The notes beneath the pieces were generated by a model. That model did not search any database. It was not told the origin of the DNA and saw nothing but the letters and a program-made list of their open reading frames with translations. This document shows, piece by piece, positions 61,324 through 64,000 of a DNA stretch of 64,000 bases. Location of the stretch: assembly GCA_965204215.1 (NCBI GenBank), contig CBDBDZ010000013.1:1-64000 (forward strand). The letters are read 5' to 3'. The position numbers were made by a program, and so were the translations under genes. This DNA comes from CBDBDZ01 sp965204215. Its GTDB lineage: Bacteria > Pseudomonadota > Gammaproteobacteria > Pseudomonadales > GM7GCV1. How positions within the stretch are numbered: the stretch's first letter is position 1; the number at the start of each line of letters is the position of its first letter.

Positions 61324-62334
61324 ATGACAATTCTGGTTACAGGGGCTTCTGGTTATATTGGCTCACATACCACTTTATCGCTGTTAGTGTCAGGTTATGA
61401 CGTTATTGCTTTGGATAATTTATCAAATAGCAGTCTAAAAGCCATTAAGCAAGTAGAGGCGATTACAGGGAAATCAATCACTTTTATTGAGGGAGATATT
61501 CGAGATAGGGATTTACTGTCAGAAACATTTCAGCAAAATGCAATACAAAGTGTTATGCATTTTGCGGGGTTAAAAGCAGTAGGTGAAAGTGTTGATAAGC
61601 CTCTTGAATATTACAATAACAATGTTACCGGAACATTGAATTTGTTAGAGGCAATGCAAGCGGCAGGCACAAAAAAAATAGTGTTCAGTTCTTCTGCAAC
61701 AGTTTATGGATTGGAAGCGCCAACACCATATCACGAAGATTTACCTCGCGGAACAACATTAAATCCTTATGGCAATAGCAAAGCGATTATTGAGCGCATA
61801 TTGGAAGATTTATATGCCGCTGACCCCGATTGGTCTATTGCATTACTGCGTTATTTTAATCCTGTTGGGGCACATGAAAGTGGCTTAATTGGCGAAGACC
61901 CGCGAGGAATTCCGAATAACTTAATGCCCTATATGGCACAGGTAGCCGTGGGAAGACGTGAATATTTATCAGTTTATGGAGGCGACTATCCAACAACAGA
62001 TGGAACTTGTCGACGCGATTATCTTCATGTCATGGACTTGGCAGAGGGTCATGCTAAAGCGCTGGAGTGGTTACAGCAATCGGGTTGCACTGCTTTTAAC
62101 CTTGGCACTAGCAAACCAGTCTCGGTATTAGAAATGATTAGAGCTTTTGAACATGCCATTAAAAAGCCACTGCCATATAAAATTGTCGATAGAAGAGATG
62201 GTGACTTGCCAGAATTTTGGGCTAGTGCAGATCGAGCTAAGGATGAACTTGGATGGGTTGCCAAACGCTCACTAAAGCAGATGATGGAAGATACCTGGCG
62301 CTGGCAGTCTTCCCATCCAAATGGGTTTGGTTAG
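61324..62334 (+). CDS. galE: UDP-glucose 4-epimerase
   Basis: NAD-dependent epimerase of 336 residues giving UDP-galactose. The Rossmann motif is TILVTGASGYIGSHTTLSLL near 2, then MHFAGLKAVGESVDKPLEYY near 80, the active-site VFSSSATVYG near 121 and the tyrosine-lysine pair in NPYGNSKAIIE near 146; GTCRRDYLHVMDLAEGH near 221 is diagnostic. It closes the polysaccharide locus on the plus strand; dinG faces it on the minus strand. Confidence 0.95.
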   Translation: MTILVTGASGYIGSHTTLSLLVSGYDVIALDNLSNSSLKAIKQVEAITGKSITFIEGDIRDRDLLSETFQQNAIQSVMHFAGLKAVGESVDKPLEYYNNNVTGTLNLLEAMQAAGTKKIVFSSSATVYGLEAPTPYHEDLPRGTTLNPYGNSKAIIERILEDLYAADPDWSIALLRYFNPVGAHESGLIGEDPRGIPNNLMPYMAQVAVGRREYLSVYGGDYPTTDGTCRRDYLHVMDLAEGHAKALEWLQQSGCTAFNLGTSKPVSVLEMIRAFEHAIKKPLPYKIVDRRDGDLPEFWASADRAKDELGWVAKRSLKQMMEDTWRWQSSHPNGFG

Positions 62335-62363
62335 CAGGCATTTTAGAATTGAGAAGTGGTTAT

Positions 62364-62398
62364 GTGATATAGGAAATATCACCCAAAATCAACCGTTT
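62364..62398 (+). terminator. Possible terminator after galE
   Basis: A 7-bp stem GTGATAT-AGGAA-ATATCAC (62364-62382) is flanked by GGTT/AACC and followed by TTTTT from 62396. It overlaps the 3' end of the convergent dinG gene. The T-run is 13 bp from the inner stem, so only the larger, bulged hairpin would be a standard terminator. Confidence 0.35.
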
Positions 62399-64000
62399 TT
62401 ATTGTGTATGGGGGCAGAGCGTTGAGTAGTTGTTTGCCGTAATTTTTGGTGATTAAACGCTGGTCAAAAATGGTGATAATGCCTTTGTCTTGCTCGGTGC
62501 GAATTAATCTGCCAGTCGCTTGAATTAAACGCAGTGATGCGTTGGGTAAACTAACTTTAAAAAAGGCGTTAAAACCCTGGCTTTCAACCCATTCCCCTAA
62601 AGCTTCATCGATTGGGTTATCTGGTGCTGCAAATGGAATTTTTGCTATTATCACGTGCTTGCATAAATCTCTGGGCAAGTCGATACCTTCTGCAAAGCTT
62701 GCCAATCCGAAAATGGTGCTACCGTATCCTTGTTCAATACGCCCACAGTGCTCTTGTATAATACGTATTTTGCTAAGTGTTCCTTGTAATAATATGTCTC
62801 TTTTCCAATCTTTGGGCATACCGTCAAATACTTCGTTCATTTGTCGTTCGGAATTAAACAGTACCAGGTTGCCTTCATCCTGGCTGACAATTTGTGGGAG
62901 TTGTTCAATTAAATATTGAGTGTGAGTGAAACTATCACGCGGGTCTCCTTGTTTGGATATCTGAAGTAAGGCGTTAGCTGCAAAGTCAAATGGACTGGGG
63001 AGACGTTGGTAGAGGGCATCTTGCGGTATGCCACAAAGCATGGCTAATTGTTCAAAATTTCCCAGTGACGATAGCGTAGCAGAAGTTAGAACGGCACCAG
63101 AGCATTGGTTCCATAGACTTTCATGTAAATTATCGGCAGGCAGAATGGGAGATGCCAGACATTCAATGTCGTTTTCATTTTCATGCATTCGGATCCATCT
63201 GGCAAAAGAGATATCTTCGGTAGTCGCATAATAGTAATTCATCCATAATTGCGCTTGAGATTCGACAAAACCGATATGCTGACCAATAATAGTATACCAG
63301 TGCTCATACAATACCTTGGTTGATGAGGCTGATTCTTTGCCTTCATTCAGTCCTTCATGGATAACAGTCGTTGATTTAATTAACTGCTTATAAAGAGGTG
63401 TAAGTTGTTGGCTGGCTTCTGATAAAAACCTGGGGAGTTGCCCTGCGGTAAACCGTAAAACATTACTGTATTCTTTGCCATGTTCTTCAAAATAATTTAT
63501 TGCAAGAAGTTTAATGTCGGATATTTTCAGGCTGATATCAGCAATGCTATTTCGTGCTTCCAACACCTGCCCAAGGCTGGTCAATTTGGGCAAATCTTGT
63601 TCCAACTTTACCAGTTGTTTTTCCATAGTGTTTAATTGGTTTTGGCTGGATTGTAGCCGACAACGTGAAGAAAAGTGATTGCGAGTTTTATCAGCCAGGT
63701 GGTGGGCTTCATCAAATATATAAATACAATCTTCAGGCTTGGGTAAGATTGCACCGCCTCCTAAACTTAAGTCTGACAGCACGATATCATGGTTTGCTAC
63801 CAAACAGTCGGTTTCTTCCATCGCTTCGCGTGCCCTAAAGAATGCACAATTGGAAACATGTTTACAGTTGCGACCCACGCATTGATGGCGGTCACTGGTT
63901 AACGGCCACCAGTGTTCATTGTCGATAACTTCATGCCATTGGTCGCGGTCGCCATCCCATTTGCCATCGTAAATAGCCGTTTCAAATTCTCGGTAAAGTT
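62379..64000 (-). CDS. dinG: ATP-dependent DNA helicase DinG, 5' end missing
   Basis: Iron-sulfur helicase; the frame stays open to the right edge, so the N-terminus with Walker A is outside the window. About 540 residues are visible. The cluster cysteines are in HQCVGRNCKHVSNCAFFRAR, with a later Cys in TDCLVANHD. Motif II is IFDEAHHLAD. The C-terminal motifs are LTSATLSSLGNFE, VLFNSERQMN, GLASFAEGIDLPRD and the Q-x-x-GRLIR motif in LIQATGRLIRTEQD. DinG removes R-loops and other obstacles to replication and repair. YoaA is the main alternative; the visible cysteine spacing favours DinG. Confidence 0.88.
   Translation of the reverse strand, partial: LYREFETAIYDGKWDGDRDQWHEVIDNEHWWPLTSDRHQCVGRNCKHVSNCAFFRAREAMEETDCLVANHDIVLSDLSLGGGAILPKPEDCIYIFDEAHHLADKTRNHFSSRCRLQSSQNQLNTMEKQLVKLEQDLPKLTSLGQVLEARNSIADISLKISDIKLLAINYFEEHGKEYSNVLRFTAGQLPRFLSEASQQLTPLYKQLIKSTTVIHEGLNEGKESASSTKVLYEHWYTIIGQHIGFVESQAQLWMNYYYATTEDISFARWIRMHENENDIECLASPILPADNLHESLWNQCSGAVLTSATLSSLGNFEQLAMLCGIPQDALYQRLPSPFDFAANALLQISKQGDPRDSFTHTQYLIEQLPQIVSQDEGNLVLFNSERQMNEVFDGMPKDWKRDILLQGTLSKIRIIQEHCGRIEQGYGSTIFGLASFAEGIDLPRDLCKHVIIAKIPFAAPDNPIDEALGEWVESQGFNAFFKVSLPNASLRLIQATGRLIRTEQDKGIITIFDQRLITKNYGKQLLNALPPYTIKTVDFG

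Noticed and set aside
1..64000. CRISPR arrays
   Set aside because: No set of short direct repeats with regular unique spacers was found, and no cas gene is present.

Overview
This 64 kb window is chromosomal DNA of a low-GC gammaproteobacterium. The core genes point there: the E. coli-like holD/prfC neighbourhood, ttcA, yeaC, mnmC, greB, pncC, trmJ, mrcB and rfaH, plus a Vibrio/Alteromonas-type TonB2 operon. I cannot name the genus. Three nearly complete insertion sequences, several IS relics and at least four families of small palindromic repeats suggest a relaxed genome, perhaps host-associated.

Positions 1-8110 are the integrase-proximal end of an integrated element next to tRNA-Phe. From the tRNA leftwards, all on the minus strand, come a P4-type tyrosine integrase with clustered GGGGGTA boxes, an unrecognised 275-residue protein, an AlpA-like regulator, a 38-residue ORF, a replication protein, a Twinkle/gp4-type primase-helicase and the start of a VRR-NUC-like gene. 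The last five overlap in a translationally coupled chain. The replication gene is cut into three by an IS1380-type and an IS630-type element. Removing each IS with one copy of its target duplication restores a 207-codon frame. The other end of the element is outside the window.

Positions 8110-39520 are mostly housekeeping. They hold deaD, pstC-pstA-pstB-phoU (no pstS or phoBR), zapE, an IS1634-type element, tRNA-Glu and tRNA-Gly with a shared promoter, a SUI1/YciH factor, an S9 peptidase, greB, mnmC, holD-like, prfC, ttcA, yeaC, a six-gene TonB operon (DUF3450, TtpC, ExbB, ExbD, TonB, TPR), a BamE-like lipoprotein, pncC, trmJ, a short metG, mrcB and a FemAB/GNAT-like gene.

Positions 39750-62335 form a Wzx/Wzy-type surface polysaccharide (O-antigen-like) locus. 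galU and rfaH lead into a consensus-like promoter and an ops-like RfaH site. An EPS-type MarR regulator, a MntA/HepT pair, wzz, ugd, gmd, fcl, wzx, five glycosyltransferases, a frameshifted acyltransferase, wzy, manC and galE follow. Together these give UDP-Glc, UDP-GlcA, UDP-Gal, GDP-Man and GDP-Fuc. No initiating glycosyltransferase or phosphomannomutase is present. Two unusual genes sit in the middle: a two-domain nucleotidyltransferase-like protein and a ParB/Srx-like protein. Solo IS3-type ends and IS fragments show assembly by recombination. A dinG helicase gene runs off the right edge.

The least-described material is the nucleotidyltransferase/ParB-like pair, the miniature repeat families with clear target duplications (one lies between the ops site and the first gene it should control), a 172-bp paired repeat and a 180-bp palindrome upstream of trmJ.
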